Positions 1 through 11,987 of a DNA stretch of 64,000 nucleotides are shown here, one piece after another (the stretch's first letter is position 1; each line of letters opens with the position of its first letter). This DNA comes from Zygnema cylindricum (taxonomy: Eukaryota; Streptophyta; Zygnematophyceae; Zygnematales; Zygnemataceae). Made by a program: the position numbers and the translations under genes. The notes under the pieces are model-generated. The model made no database searches and had not been told where the DNA came from. It saw only the letters and a program-made list of their open reading frames with translations. The DNA lies in NCBI GenBank assembly GCA_037447655.1, contig JBBHKE010002054.1:42574-106573 (forward strand). The letters are read 5' to 3'.

Positions 1-175
1 TTTGTTTTTTTGAAGGTGGATTGGAGTAGAGAGCCCTAAAACTTTTTGGAATTACGGAGTGCGACTTTATCGTACGAAAGTATTGCGGAGTCCGAATTGG
101 ATTCACGTATTATCTGTCTACGAAGTACTGACTGGAAAGTGTTACGTGACATGTAAATGATGTAATACTTAATAC
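1..175. other. Window edge, no gene seen
   Basis: AT-rich DNA in front of the first transposon terminus. I see no coding sequence or repeat in it. Confidence 0.4.
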
Positions 176-2264
176 TAGTGTTGGGTATCGGGTAAATTCA
201 TATCGCGATAATTTCGATATTCGATATATCGAATATCGATCAAGCAGAATCCTCGGTATATCGTATCGGGACCAACATAAATTATCGCGATATATATCGC
301 GATATATAATTTATTTTGAAATTTAATAATTTATATTTCTATATTATATGTAATTTTAGCGAAAAAGACAAATTGTCTGATACACCACGTACGACGTGAT
401 TTTCGTTCCGTGACCTAAAGGTACAGTAGACACCGCAAAATGTAACCGACAAAAAAGTACTAATTCTGTAATTCATATAATTACTTATGGGAATTTGCGC
501 ACAGTCACTTAAGTCATTTTGTCAAAAATTGTACGTTTGAAGTACACATTGGTACAAATAAAGAACCGCTGAGTACAAATTTGACGGTCAATCTGTTGGA
601 CAACTTTGACTTTCAAAATATTGTGTCAACCGCTTAAAATTTTGCCGCGCTTGCGAACGTCGACTGTCATAATAAAATTATAAATTCACACGGCCGGCGA
701 ACGTTTACGGTAACAAAACTGCAACAGTCACATGTAAATAAAAGTGTTGCAGTCAGTCACTTTTTGTCGTTACGTGAGTTCCATGGTGAGAGCCTTTAGC
801 CGCAAAATTGAAATTTAATCGTCTAAGCGTTACATTGAACTAAGACGCAAAGTGAAACGAAACCTATATAAACTGAAGTACTGTACGGAATTATTAAAAC
901 GCACGAAATGAAATAAACTTTGTACACTATAATAAAACGAACCGGCGTAAAAGTACCAATTGAAATTAAATGAAAAAAATGCGCGTCGTCACGCGCGACA
1001 AAATTAGCCACACTATCTACGAATCAACATTCTGACATTGACAGCGAAATGTTAGGATATTGGGCGAATCAGCGTCGGCCGAAATCGCGCCGTAAAATGT
1101 TTTGTTCGGTTCGCGTCAGTTATGTTTTGTTTCATTCGGTACTGTACTTTTGTGTCGGTTCGGTTTGGTGAGAGCGGTATTCATTTGTACAACGGTATTC
1201 ATTTGTACAAATCGCACATTGGTCGATTTCGAGGAAATGTTGCAGCTATGTGCTCCCACCGTGGGGCTCACAAAACGACAAAAAGTGACTGTCTGCAACA
1301 CTTTTATTTACATGTGGTTGCTGCAGTTTTGTTACCGTAAACATTCGTCGACCGTGTGAATCGCTAATTTTATTATGACGGTCGACATTTGCAAGCGCGG
1401 CAAAATTTTAAGCGGTTGACACAATTTTTTGAAAGTCAAAGCTGTCCAACTGATTGACCGTCAAATTTAGACTCAACGGTAATTTACTTGTACCAATGTG
1501 TACTTCAAAAGTACATTTTTTGACGAAATGACGTAAGTGAATGTGCGCAACCAAAACAGTCACTGTCATGATCAACTCCCTTACTTATTTGTAGGATAAA
1601 TTAAAAAGCACGATGGTAAACCATCTGAGTCCGGGGGTACAAAAGGGGTGGAATGGCCAAAACAGAAAAACTACAATAAAAAACAAAGTGAGCGAATGGG
1701 AACACAAAAAAAAAATACTTATTTGGGGTATGGTTACATCAAGAGGTCTTTGTAATAGTACGGACAACAAAATTTATGTATTAGAGAGGCCTCGGTTACA
1801 TCGCGTATCGTCTGTAAATAAGTTTTTACATACGTGTTCTGATTTTAGTGGTTCCTTGTAAGTTGACGATCAAATCTTTAAAATCGTCAAAGATTTGAAA
1901 ACCGACCATTTTCGTATGGAAATCCGTGCTTGCATATTACGTACGTGTACTTCACAAGTGTACCGCGTTAATGTACCTCAGAGATCTCCTTCACTCTGCT
2001 GACTTTCAGGAAAAAACCGTGTTTTATTTCGGCAAGGATTTTACGGTCACCTTGTCCGAATGCACGTGACTTTGGAGACGTGAAAATTTTCATTTTTTTT
2101 CTTGTAATGCCTCGATATATCGGCGATACGATATATTGGTGATATATCGGCGATATATCGCGATATTTTGATTTTTGATATATCGAAGCGATAAATTGAT
2201 TATCGGGTACTCGAAATTCGATATATATCGAATATCGGCAAAAGGTCCTCGATACCCAACACTA
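176..2264. mobile_element. Non-autonomous DNA transposon C1 with 15-bp TIRs
   Basis: The block starts with TAGTGTTGGGTATCG (176-190) and ends with its perfect inverse (2250-2264). Both subterminal regions are crowded with ATATCG-type palindromes (190-310 and 2100-2245). No transposase ORF is visible; the short ORFs across it are not conserved-looking. The interior (about 1760-2075) recurs in inverted orientation at about 9234-9560, so the interior is itself repetitive. The 'TAGTG' start is loosely hAT-like, but I see no 8-bp target duplication, so the superfamily is unassigned. Confidence 0.7.
490..1585. repeat. Fold-back inverted repeat inside C1
   Basis: About 490-785 is matched, inverted and imperfectly, by about 1265-1585. 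For example the stretch at 572-680 (CAAATTTGACGGTCAATC and what follows) reappears reversed at 1362-1470, and the pair around 705-770 reappears reversed at 1270-1345. The spacer is about 480 bp. This is a foldback-type structure of about 1.1 kb nested in C1. Confidence 0.65.
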
Positions 2265-2599
2265 CAGATCACGATGCATTTTGGCCACAGACAAAATGTT
2301 TGGCTTTGTAAATAGTGTGGAATAGTACAGCTAAAAGTACAATATTGTACATTTTGTAGCTTAGGGTACGGCCCCATGTAATTGTAACTTCGCGAACTTA
2401 CTTTGTATTCTAGCGCAGATTCTCCATACATGGTTTTCAAAGTGTCCTAATGTGTGACAACGAAATTGTTACTAAAGGGTGTGACGATTGTATACGTTGG
2501 AATGTCCGTGCTGGCTGTCAATGTCTGCAATCTGTCTTGACGCATTGCATTTTTTGAAACTTTTTGGAACGTCGCAGGACATTGTATTTCTGAAACGTT

Positions 2600-2714
2600 T
2601 TGCCCCGATATTTAACTCCTCAATATATCGAGGCGATATATCGATTTTCGAGTACCTAAAATTAGGTACATATCGAATATCGACACAAGTCCTCGATAGT
2701 CGATACACAACACT
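2600..2714. mobile_element. C-family terminus, truncated
   Basis: ATATCG-rich sequence ends in CGATACACAACACTT (2700-2714), a diverged copy of the right end of C1. I could not find a left end, so I read it as a fragment. Confidence 0.5.
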
Positions 2715-2859
2715 TGCGTTCACAAAGGTTGGGGCAAAGGCCCAAGAAAAGAAAAACCCCGAAACGACCCGCCTCAAAAATTGTAAACCGGTAGATTCTG
2801 CCAAATAGCCGCCAAGGACCATTCCGCCGTACCGGAGATGCGTGACTCTCTGTCACCTG

Positions 2860-3480
2860 TTAAGGGGTGTGCCCATGTATTAAAGTATCGGGTTTTTTTG
2901 TCGTTTTGTCCAGAATTCAATCCCCGACGAGAAAATCTTTTGCCGTAAGAAGAAGTTGCAATTACTACAGTACAATGAAACGTCACCTTCATACTTTTAA
3001 TGTACGGCCGTTTTGGCGTCTTCTGTACCTATTTTGGCATTTTAGGGTTTTATTAGCGAAAACTTGGGGTTGTTACTGGAGGCCGTACCGTTTCGTACCT
3101 TTTTTTTCCAAAAGAAAACATCTTTACAGAAAAATCTCCAAGGGTGTTGGCGTAAGTTCTGACCGTTGGATTCCATTACACCTTTTATCTGAGAGCCACG
3201 TCGCCAACCCTACAGTCTGTGGCGACCGTGCACAGGGAGGACACTTTGCACAGGCTTGAACGTGTAAAAATGGGCTGCGTGTGGAAAACAAAATAAAAAT
3301 CTTCGATGAGCGTGCGCTTATGTGCGTACACGTTACATGGGCCATGTGCCTTATGTGCGACCTAATGGAAGGCACGCCCTTCCATAAAATGCATCCGTAC
3401 AATTACTGAAACGCCTAATGGAAGGCACGCCCTTAAGTAAAACGTATCCGTACAATCACTGAAATGCCTAATGGAAGTCC
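2860..3480. repeat. Repeat D, copy 1, with a short tandem array
   Basis: About 3080-3300 matches about 8215-8440 in direct orientation; shared landmarks are CCACGTCGCCAACCCTACA, the GGAGGACACTTTGCACA string and TGTAAAAATGGGC. At 3357-3480 a unit of about 54 bp beginning CCTAATGGAAGGCACGC is repeated twice plus a partial copy. One copy of it is seen near the second D repeat (about 8765-8835). No protein-coding potential was recognised. Confidence 0.55.
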
Positions 3481-3749
3481 GCGCTTATTCTTTTCGACCC
3501 ACAGGCACGCGATTACAGCTCATCCAAAAACTTTTTATCGAAAATTGAACAACGAATGAAAAAACGTGCACGATTCTGCCACACAAATGGATTTTTTTTA
3601 GCTCGACGGGGAGTTAACAAAAAAAAAAAGTCGTTGCAGCCTGTACGGAAATTCTACAATGGCATGGACAACCCCATGATGTCACAAAAAGTCGACAGAG
3701 GTGTGACAACATTGTAGACGTCTACAACCATCGCTACAATGCTGAACTG

Positions 3750-4275
3750 TACACCGCCAATCGTTATTAGCGTTGTGTACACTAATTCCGTCCCGCTTTT
3801 TTTTTTTTTTTTCTCCATTAGCGTAGTTCATTCTATTTTTTTCTTTATTCTATTTAGGGTTATTTCCAGTACGTTGTCTCTTAAATAGAGTGGTGTACGG
3901 TCATTGTCAGACCGTACATAAGTGTACCTTTTTAAGTTAAAAAGTACAATAAATTAGTTTTAGTAACAGCGGCCTTGAGAATGTGCGTTCTGTAAAGTAA
4001 AACCAGGTCGTAAAACCCTCGCACATTCGTCCGCGGCCGCATTTCGACCGTGGAATGTACGATTTGATGCGATTTGCCAGATTTGTACGAAGACCTATAT
4101 TAGTGTAAGCATGTTTGCGACCGACATTTTTTTTTTCAAAGATCCAAATTACCATAACCAAACAATAAGAATGTATGATTTTTTCCAAAATTTTCAAATT
4201 CTTAAATAGCGTACACCACGGTAATTATTTTTATACGCTAAAAAAACTTACACGCTAATAACGATTGGCGGTGTA
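3750..4275. mobile_element. MITE family A, copy 1 (526 bp)
   Basis: Perfect 23-bp terminal inverted repeats lie at 3750-3772 and 4253-4275, beginning TACACCGCCAATCGTTATTA. The outer TA could be the target duplication. The interior shares segments with the copy at 29174-29716, such as the AAATAG-GTGGTGTACGG stretch and the GTACGATTTGA stretch. No ORF. Confidence 0.8.
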
Positions 4276-4455
4276 CTGTACTGTGCCGTAGCACTCCGTA
4301 CTGTAATACGGTTAGGTCTTGTTTCCCCGCAGTTGCCGTCTTGCACCTAAAGTTAATCGACAATTCCGTTTGATGACGTCATCCAATAAATCATGCTGTT
4401 GAAAGTCGCCTGCCATAAAGGCACCAACCATCGCTATTGGAGGGCAGTGGATTAC

Positions 4456-4670
4456 TACACCGTGAATCGCTGTGTTAATGCTTTTTTCGCCACTTAAACC
4501 ATATTTTCTCCGTACACACCTGTCGAATTATAGATCTGACGGTTGCGATTGAAAGGTAAGATTCTCAGCTTTAGATTGACGGTCTCAAATTGAAAATCGG
4601 ATATGTGTACGGATAAAGATGTTTTAAGCGGCGAAAAAAATCATTAACCCTAATAACATTACACGGTGTA
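4456..4670. mobile_element. MITE family A-like, short copy (215 bp)
   Basis: It starts TACACCGTGAATCGCTG and ends TTACACGGTGTA, with GTTAATG/CATTAAC further inside. A related interior (CACTTAAACCAT then TTTCT) occurs at 13769-13932, where it is bounded by TTAGTGTTAAAAGG and its approximate inverse. Confidence 0.6.
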
Positions 4671-4828
4671 GCGTGAATACCGCTAGAGCTAGCTAGACGT
4701 GGCTCGTTATCTACCGTTGAAGCGATTTTACGCCTGTTTTATGATCTTGGATAAAATAACCCTCGCTTGAACAGAGTGATCGACTCTAAGAGTACTGTAC
4801 TGGTCAGTGTATGTATATGTATAACCCT

Positions 4829-5373
4829 AGTTGTTCAATACGCGGGTTTTTTCCATTTTTTCCGGTTTCTACGTATTGTAAGTGAATTTTGAAAAATACG
4901 CAAAAAAACGTCTACTGAAATATTACTGAAACTAATAAACAAAATACTGTAGCTGTTAGATTTCTTACGGAAACTGTACGGTAGTTTACAAAAGAAATTC
5001 GATGCACGTATCCGTACTTTCTGTTCAGTAAACCGAACAGAATGTACATGGATTGTAAGGGAAAATAATGTGACGTCTACACATATTTCCAAAAAGAGAC
5101 GTTGCGGCGTCACAATATTTGAGCGCCGTGAGCTCAAATTTTGTACGGGCGTCTTCTTCAAATTTTGAAAAGAAGCCGCCATTATTACTTGAACAGCTGA
5201 ACGCGAAAAATCATAGAAAAATCACAAACTGCGGTACATGTTCAATTCAATTTTTTAAAAATGTACGGATTTGTACGGAAATAATTCATTAACGTTTTTT
5301 TCAAATCGACCTCTCCAGTTTCTACGTATTGTACGCGCGTTCGAAACGTGCGTAAAATACGTTTTGAACAACT
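4829..5373. mobile_element. MITE-like element E (545 bp)
   Basis: It is bounded by AGTTGTTCAA (4829) and TTGAACAACT (5364-5373). Subterminal copies of TTTCTACGTATTGTA occur near both ends (about 4865 and 5318), in direct orientation. It abuts element B1. No ORF. Confidence 0.5.
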
Positions 5374-5386
5374 ATGTGTATTACTT

Positions 5387-5995
5387 ATAGTTCAAAAGTA
5401 GGTGACCGTACTCCCATACAATATGCCTATTGTACGCAAAACATACAATATGCCCTTAAGACCCATATTGTATTGGCCGCAAAATGAAATAAAATAGGAA
5501 CAGGGTTGAGTTGCACATCGATCGATAGAGAATTAAGCGTCATGTCTAAATTTTGAAAAACATTCGGACATTTTTTTTTTTCTGTGAGTTTTGAGGTAAT
5601 TTTGAGTGAAACCGTCAGATTTCGACGATCGGACGGTCTCTGATCAAAGTAGCGATCTAAGAAGATCACATGAAATGCCCATAACACAACTTACGATAGG
5701 ATTTACGTCCGCGTTTTTTTTTTTTTTCCGGGTTTTCTTTCCCGCGGAATGTCATCCTAAGCCGTGTCAGTTCGCTAAAAAAATTCGTTCGGCGTGTCAT
5801 CCTACGCCGTGTCAGTTCGCTAAAAAAATTCGTCCGGCGGCGTGCGCTGTACTATGATCATACGTCAGATTTGTACGTTCGTACAAGAGTGTGCACAATG
5901 CACACACATACAGTATGCCTACTCTGCGCGAGTTTTGTGCCAAGTTTTGTGCGCCGACCAAAGGCCTACCATAAAAACGCCTACTTTTGAACTAT
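5387..5995. mobile_element. MITE family B, copy 1 (609 bp)
   Basis: It starts ATAGTTCAAAAGTAGG and ends CCTACTTTTGAACTAT, perfect inverted termini. A second copy lies inverted at 10018-10698; the interior stretch around 5640-5710 (AAGTAGCGATCT, CATGAAATGCCCATAACAC) is found reversed at 10390-10455. No transposase. Confidence 0.75.
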
Positions 5996-6322
5996 GGTAT
6001 AACCAGTAAAATGGAGACAGTAAAACAATTTAACGGCTCAAAATAAAAGTAGCGAATCGAACGGCTCATCTCTGCTACTTTTAGTCAACGTTTCGTCAAT
6101 TTAGAAACAGTACTAGTACGTATTCCCAAAAATTCCCGTTGTCGTTAGCGTTGAACTGTTTACTGTTTAGTCTCAGTTGCCGTAATTAAAGACGTCTGCC
6201 TCATTCCTCTCTCTCAAAACACACTACTTAAAAAAATCAGTTTCCTCTCTTCCTCTTCAAACATTTGAAAAGAAAGTCTTTTACGAAAAAAATAACAGGA
6301 AAAGAATAGGAGTCTTTCCACC

Positions 6323-7108
6323 ATGTCTCCTCTCCCCGCCTCGTGGCAAGCTCTCGCCAGCTCCCTCCTGCTCGCCTGCGTCTTGTTGGCCTCCCCGCAC
6401 GTGCGAGCTGATCCTGAACCAATAAACGACTTCGGAAAAGTCAACGCGACTGCAGCTGACTTTGTCTTTCATAACTTCTCAGCCTCCGTTAGCAAGCTGC
6501 CAGCTGGCGGCACAACAAAATCCACAGTAGTTAATTTACCCGGAGTGGACAAACTGGGTCTTACCAACGCTATTTACTATTTTGGCGTTAATGCCGTACT
6601 CTCTCCCCACTGGCACCCTCGGTAAGCCTCCTTACACTCCCCTAAATCTCTTAGTGTATTGGCTTAAAAAAAAATCCGTACATATTCCACAATACCGTAC
6701 ACATTTCCATTCAGGAAGGTCCTTCATCCTGCATTCCCCATCCTTTCCGTACAGTCTGTCCATTGCTTCCGCAATACGCCCGTACCATCCGCGCTATTCA
6801 CACGGCATTTTCTTACTTGCTGACATCACCTTTTTTGTCTCTTCTGCCTCCTTTTCCACCCTTTCCCTTTCCCTTCTCTTTACCATTTCCTTTTCCTTTT
6901 CCTTTTCCTTTCGGGCAGGGGGTCCGAGACGGTATTTGTGATGGAGGGATGCGCCAGCGTGGGATTCGTGGATACGAAGTACGAGGTATGGCGCAACATT
7001 CTGGAGACGGGCGACATCACCATATTTCCGCGTGGATTGCTGCACTGGATCGAGAACATCGGGACCGTTCCTCTCAAGACCTTCCACAGTTTGGACGGCC
7101 AGGATGCC
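6323..7108 (+). pseudogene. Germin-like protein gene, truncated in exon 2
   Basis: Exon 1 is 6323-6621 and exon 2 starts at 6919. The ATG lies in a CCACC context. The encoded start is a signal peptide (Leu-rich, ending HVRA) followed by DPEPINDF, as in germin-like proteins, which are secreted manganese cupins (oxalate oxidase, superoxide dismutase or other roles). Cupin motif 1 spans the intron (HWHPRGSE...G) and motif 2 is GDITIFPRGLLHWIEN. Exon 2 matches the downstream paralogue nearly base for base until GGATGCC (7103-7108), then runs into a C19G31 homopolymer and a transposon end. About 40 C-terminal residues seen in the paralogue are missing and were not found elsewhere. The gene is probably a pseudogene, unless the junction is an assembly artefact. 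Confidence 0.8.
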
Positions 7109-7122
7109 CCCCCCCCCCCCCC

Positions 7123-7155
<33 letters not shown>
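7106..7155. repeat. C19G31 homopolymer palindrome
   Basis: A run of 19 C (7106-7124) is followed directly by 31 G (7125-7155). It sits exactly where germin homology stops and C-family transposon sequence starts. It could be a true hairpin or G-quadruplex breakpoint, or a mis-assembled join. Confidence 0.9.
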
Positions 7156-7157
<2 letters not shown>

Positions 7158-7315
7158 TGAAAAAAAATTCTAAAATTTTCATTTTCGATATATCGTCGAT
7201 ACGATATATCGCGATAATTTGAAATTCGATATATCGAAGCGATATATCGAATATCGGGTACATGAAATTCGATATATATCGAATATCGGCAATGGGTCCT
7301 CGATACCCAACACTA
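7156..7315. mobile_element. C-family transposon right end
   Basis: ATATCG-rich sequence closely resembles the last 170 bp of C1 and ends in CGATACCCAACACTA (7301-7315). The matching left end is absent; the sequence begins at the G run. The element is therefore truncated, or its left part was lost at the homopolymer. Confidence 0.7.
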
Positions 7316-8199
7316 GAAATCGGAACTTTGAAATGTGACGGTTGTAGACGTAGGTACAACTTGTGACGATTGAAGCCGACTACGCAACTTCCGACGAAGA
7401 GTGACGCCAACAAAAACAGCGACAGTGGTAGACGTCTAATTTTTTGTGAAATTGATGATGTTTAGGGTTTGGTGACATTGTGACGTCATGCTCACTTGTG
7501 ACAACGTCGACGTCACTTATTCAATAACTTTCAGCCATGGCTTCCCGATTTCGTTTATTCTACTTTTCTCATTCGATTTGCCATTCAAAAAACACCTATA
7601 AATTGTCAAAAAATAATATTCTTAAAATATCTTTCATTTTATACCAATATTGTCCTGTCTCATTCTAAATAGTGTGAGATAAAAGCGATAGTGTGAGAAG
7701 GAGAAGGGAGAGGTGACGACGGCGCAAAATTTTGCAAAGGACCCCATGAAAGAAAGTCCGAGACCCCTGCAACTTTTTTTTCCGTACATACGCGTGACGT
7801 GCACGGAGAAAAATAGAGAGGACTCTCCCTCATCCTAAAATGTTCCCACTCTAGTAGCGTGTGCGTGGGTCATTTTTCATTCGCTGTTTGGGCGGTACTC
7901 TAACTAAAATCACCCCCTCAAGCTGAATTAGGATGAAGTTTTTTTTTGGGTTGGATTCTGTTGCTCGGGGATCGAAAAGGGGAAAACGCCAAAATGCGTT
8001 CACATGACGACAAACACGACATACATCCAAAGTATGAATTGACGTTCACTCTACTTTAGTAAAAATAATTTTCTCGTACGGCTAAAGTTTTTGTCAAAGT
8101 TCCCTGAATTTTAGGGCAAAAAGACATAAAAAGTAGATATTTTAAGACATGGAGACGTACCCTAATTGTCAATTAAGGGCAGATTTCCATTAGTGAAAA
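7316..8199. other. Intergenic, no gene seen
   Basis: AT-rich sequence between transposon fragments. About 8030-8070 resembles, inverted, the stretch near 2955-3000 of repeat D. No conserved ORF. Confidence 0.4.
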
Positions 8200-8860
8200 A
8201 ATAGGGTTGTTTACTAAGGGTCGTACCGTTTCGTACAAGTTCGTACAACTTTTTTTATAAAATAAGAAAAGCATCTTTACGGAAGAGTCTCCAAGGTTGT
8301 AGGCTTAAAAAATGACCGTCGCATGCATTGTACTTTTTATCCGAGACACCACGTCGCCAACCCTACAATGTGTAGCGACCGTCCACAAGGAGGACACTTT
8401 GCACAAACCTTAAACATGTAAAAATGGGCCGCGTGGAAAAGAAAAAAAAATCCACGATGAGGGCGCGCTTATGTGCGTACACGTTGCATGGGCCATGTGC
8501 CTTCCGCCAAGGTGGATGCGAATCCGCCGAAATTATCCCGTCACGCTCCCATCACCAAAGTTTGCCGCCGCCTTTTTGTCGTTGCGTTTTGAAATTTTGG
8601 ATAGTACATTATAATGCCCTCTGTACGAGTCATTAATTACCTCTGCTGGTACAGATATTGCGTTTAGACATTGGATTCAAAAATTATTTCAAGATTTTGA
8701 GCATTGAATATTAACCTATTTGTTACCAACCAGATTGAGCCATGCAAACAAAAAGTGGTTTACTAACGCGACCTAATGGAAGGCACGCTCTTCAGTAAAA
8801 CATATCCGTACAATTACTGGAACGCCTAATGGAAGTCAATCCTACGTGTAATATTCCATC
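8200..8860. repeat. Repeat D, copy 2
   Basis: This is a direct copy of about 3050-3480, with an insertion-like block at about 8510-8755 that copy 1 lacks. It ends with the CCTAATGGAAGGCACGC unit also found at 3357-3480. Confidence 0.5.
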
Positions 8861-10017
8861 AACTAAAACTGAGGTTGCTTATTGGACGCCGTACATTTTC
8901 CTATCAATTCGAATTGTTGATCTTTTTTAATAAAACATATGTATGGTTACATCAGACGAAAGGTTAGGTTTAATCCATAATTTTGTACTTGCACGTACCA
9001 TGCCGTACTTTATTTTCGTGAGTTTCTTGAAAACAACATTATATAAAATAGGATTACGATTCTCCAAGTATCTGAGAGAAATCATAGACCGTCCGATTAC
9101 ATTTTTGTCTTCCTACGAGAAGCAATCGCTCCATCCGCCTCTTTAATGGTGAACCCACACCGCCGAGGTGAGTTAACCATTACAGAACTAGTCAATTGGC
9201 TACACCTGGACGATAGACACGTGCGTCGATGAAAAATGACTTATTTTCACAGGTCTCCAAAGTCACGTGCCTTCGGACAAGGTGACCGTAAAGTCTTTGC
9301 CGAAAAGAAATACATTTTTTTTTGAAAGCCAGTAGAGTGAACAAGATCTATGAGGTACATTGACGCGGTACACTTGCCAAGTACACGTACGAAATACGCA
9401 AGTACCGATTTCTATACGAAAATGGTCGGTTTCCAATTCTTTGACGAGTTTATAGATTTAATTGAACCACTAAAATGAAAACACGTATGCAAAAACTTAT
9501 TTATAGACGATACGCGATGTAATCGAGGCATCTGTAATACATAAATTCGGTGTCTGTAGCAGTAGAGAGATCTACGATGTAAATATAACCTAAATCTTTA
9601 GATATTCTCCATGCTTCCCGACGTAAACATTGACTGCCCGTTTTTTACTTTTTCGCATCGGCGACGCAATCGCTCAATCCATACAGTTAAGAAGTACATT
9701 AAGCAACAAACTACAGCATACGTATACAAGTGGTAAACTTGGAAAAGTATAATCCACGTGGACGAGCCGTGAAGACCCTACATCGGGCATAAGTAGCATG
9801 CCTTGAGACAAGGTGGATTCAAATTCACCGAAAGCCACGAGAAATCTTTGGCGTACGATATCCTCCGACGCTCCTTTCACATTCCATTGGCCTTCGTAAG
9901 GGACTTCACGTTTTAAAATATTACAACGCAGTTTGTACAATGACGTAGTACTCACGTACATATATTACAATTTAATACGATGATAAAAATCTTAAATCTC
10001 GTTAATGTGTACAAATC
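8861..10017. other. Intergenic, transposon-derived
   Basis: About 9234-9560 is an inverted, diverged copy of about 1760-2075 inside element C1 (shared GTCACGTGC-TTCGGACAAGG, GGTACATTGACGCGGTACACTTG). On the - strand at 9674-9961 a 95-codon ORF reads like protein (motif GQWNVKGASEDIVRQRF), but I do not recognise it. Part of its DNA resembles about 8495-8535, so it may be a fragment of a transposon gene. Confidence 0.4.
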
Positions 10018-10698
10018 ATAGTTCAAAAGTAGGCGTTTTTATGGTAGGCATTTGGTAGGGGCACAAAACTTGGCACAAAACTCGCGTAGAGTAGGCATAC
10101 TGTATGTGTGTGCGTTGTGCACACTCTTGTACGAACATACGAATCTGACGTATGATCATAATATATTGCACGCTGCTGGACGATTTTTTTTTAGCGAACT
10201 GAGAGTTAATATTTTTTCGGAAAGGGCGAAACCGCCATAGTGTGTTTGCAGCCACCAACAGGTAGGTTTTGGTAATATTTGTTGGTAGTGTGGATTTTGT
10301 TTTTTTATCGTCCCATGCTGCTTGGTTGGTGAATTTGAGGCTTTATTTAGTGTGGCCTTCAAAATTGCAGACGCTAATATGATAGATAGTCCTATCGTAA
10401 GTTGTGTTATGGGCTTTTCATGTGATCTTCATAGATTGCTACTTTGATCAGCGACCGTCCGATCGTCCAAATTTGACGGTTTAAATAAAAAATACCTCAA
10501 AACTCACATATTTTGTTTTTTTGTCCTAATGTTTTTCAAAATTTAGACATGACGTTTAATTCTCTATCGATGGATGTGCAACTCAACCCTGTTACTATTT
10601 TTTTTCATTTTGCGACCCATACAATATGGGTCTTAAGTTAATATTGTATGTTTTACATACAATAGGCATATTGTATGGGCCTACTTTCACCGAACTAT
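10018..10698. mobile_element. MITE family B, copy 2 (681 bp, inverted)
   Basis: It starts ATAGTTCAAAAGTAGGCG and ends CCTACTTTCACCGAACTAT; the right terminus has a small insertion relative to copy 1. The interior is the reverse complement of 5387-5995 with insertions. No ORF. Confidence 0.7.
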
Positions 10699-11855
10699 GG
10701 TACAAATATTACATTGAGATTTTGCGCTTGAAAATGCTTTGACGATTTTTAACATCTGAACACAAGCCTACGTGGTAACCCACGGATAGGTCACGTTGGC
10801 AGAAGGTACCTTTGCTGGCCCGATTTGATGGAATATTGGGTTTCAAAATATTGTACGATTATACGTTTTTGTACGACTACTTTACTGGCAACGCCTCATG
10901 GACAAGAGGCCTGAAGTCGTGAATAATTTTGAAAAATGACGTCATCTCTTGCGATTGGCTTATGAAAATCTACAATCATATTTGATATTTCGGCCTGGAA
11001 TTGGCGGTGGGGATCCCCCAATAAGGCGACAAAAATCGACGAAAAGATGACTTTGGACTTATGCTTGGAAGAGAAAGAGAGCAATTCTACTGTACTATAC
11101 CGTACACCACAGCTGCCGGAACTCGAGAAGGGATAAGTATCACTGGTCAATGTTAATCTCAGTGGAGGTCAGCTGGATACGTGTCAGTGTTATGTCTGAC
11201 AGATTGGAAGATATTTGTTGACGGGAGTATTGTGCCGTTCAACGGGCAAACATTTACGGCTGGATTTCCGGGATTGCCAAGTTCTTTGGATTTGTGGATC
11301 ATTGATTTTTTTTCCGGCACGCACAACTGCGCTTTATGACACGCGAATAGAGCGGGTATACCATATATAGAGTCTCCAAACATTTTGCTATGTCGAAATA
11401 AAAATGTGTTTCTGAGATAAAGTCACCCAAAGTGTCCGTTAACGAGCCTTTCCCACACGCTAGACGTTCTTTTACCGTTTCACCTGTACGATATCTTGTC
11501 GCCTAGAGGTGCCGGCAACGTGTCAACCAGTGACGGAAGCGCGTCGAACAAACGTCGACATCTTGTCAAGCGCGTAACCACACATTGACGACCGTCCGAT
11601 AGTCTCCAGTATCCAAACCAAAATCCATAACAAGTGCGAATATTCCTTTGGCCTATCAATAATGACCAGGTAACGTTATGACTTATGAGGCTCAAAAGCC
11701 GTAGGACCAGACTTGCGGCAGTTTCTGGCCTCAATAATTTGGTTACCGCAACAGGATAACTCCAAAAAAAAAATGTCCTAACCGGGCATCTTTCGCAAAA
11801 GATCTGTTCGTTTGGGCTACGAAAAAAAAAGAAAAAAAGGGAAGTTCAAAATTAT
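10699..11855. other. Upstream region of the intact germin gene
   Basis: No conserved ORF or clear repeat. It should contain the promoter of the gene at 11988, but I cannot place a TATA box with confidence. Confidence 0.35.
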
Positions 11856-11987
11856 ATGAAAAAGAACCTTCCAGGAAGCTTCGTCGTCCCTCTTCCCTTT
11901 CCCATATATTACAACTTCAGTTTCCCTCTTCCTCCCAACATAGCCGAAACCCTAAAAATATTAACACAGACCTCCTTTCTCACCTCC

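Noticed and set aside
2090-2440. ORFs with RYISNF/DIRYI repeats
   Set aside because: They translate the ATATCG palindromes of the C-family transposon ends; the same peptide appears at every copy.
6880-7413. 177-codon - strand ORF over the germin gene
   Set aside because: It is the reverse of exon 2 plus the C/G run; the + strand has clear cupin motifs.
9674-9961. 95-codon - strand ORF that reads like protein
   Set aside because: Not recognised as any family, no partner exons, and part of it lies in repeated DNA; noted only as possible transposon debris.
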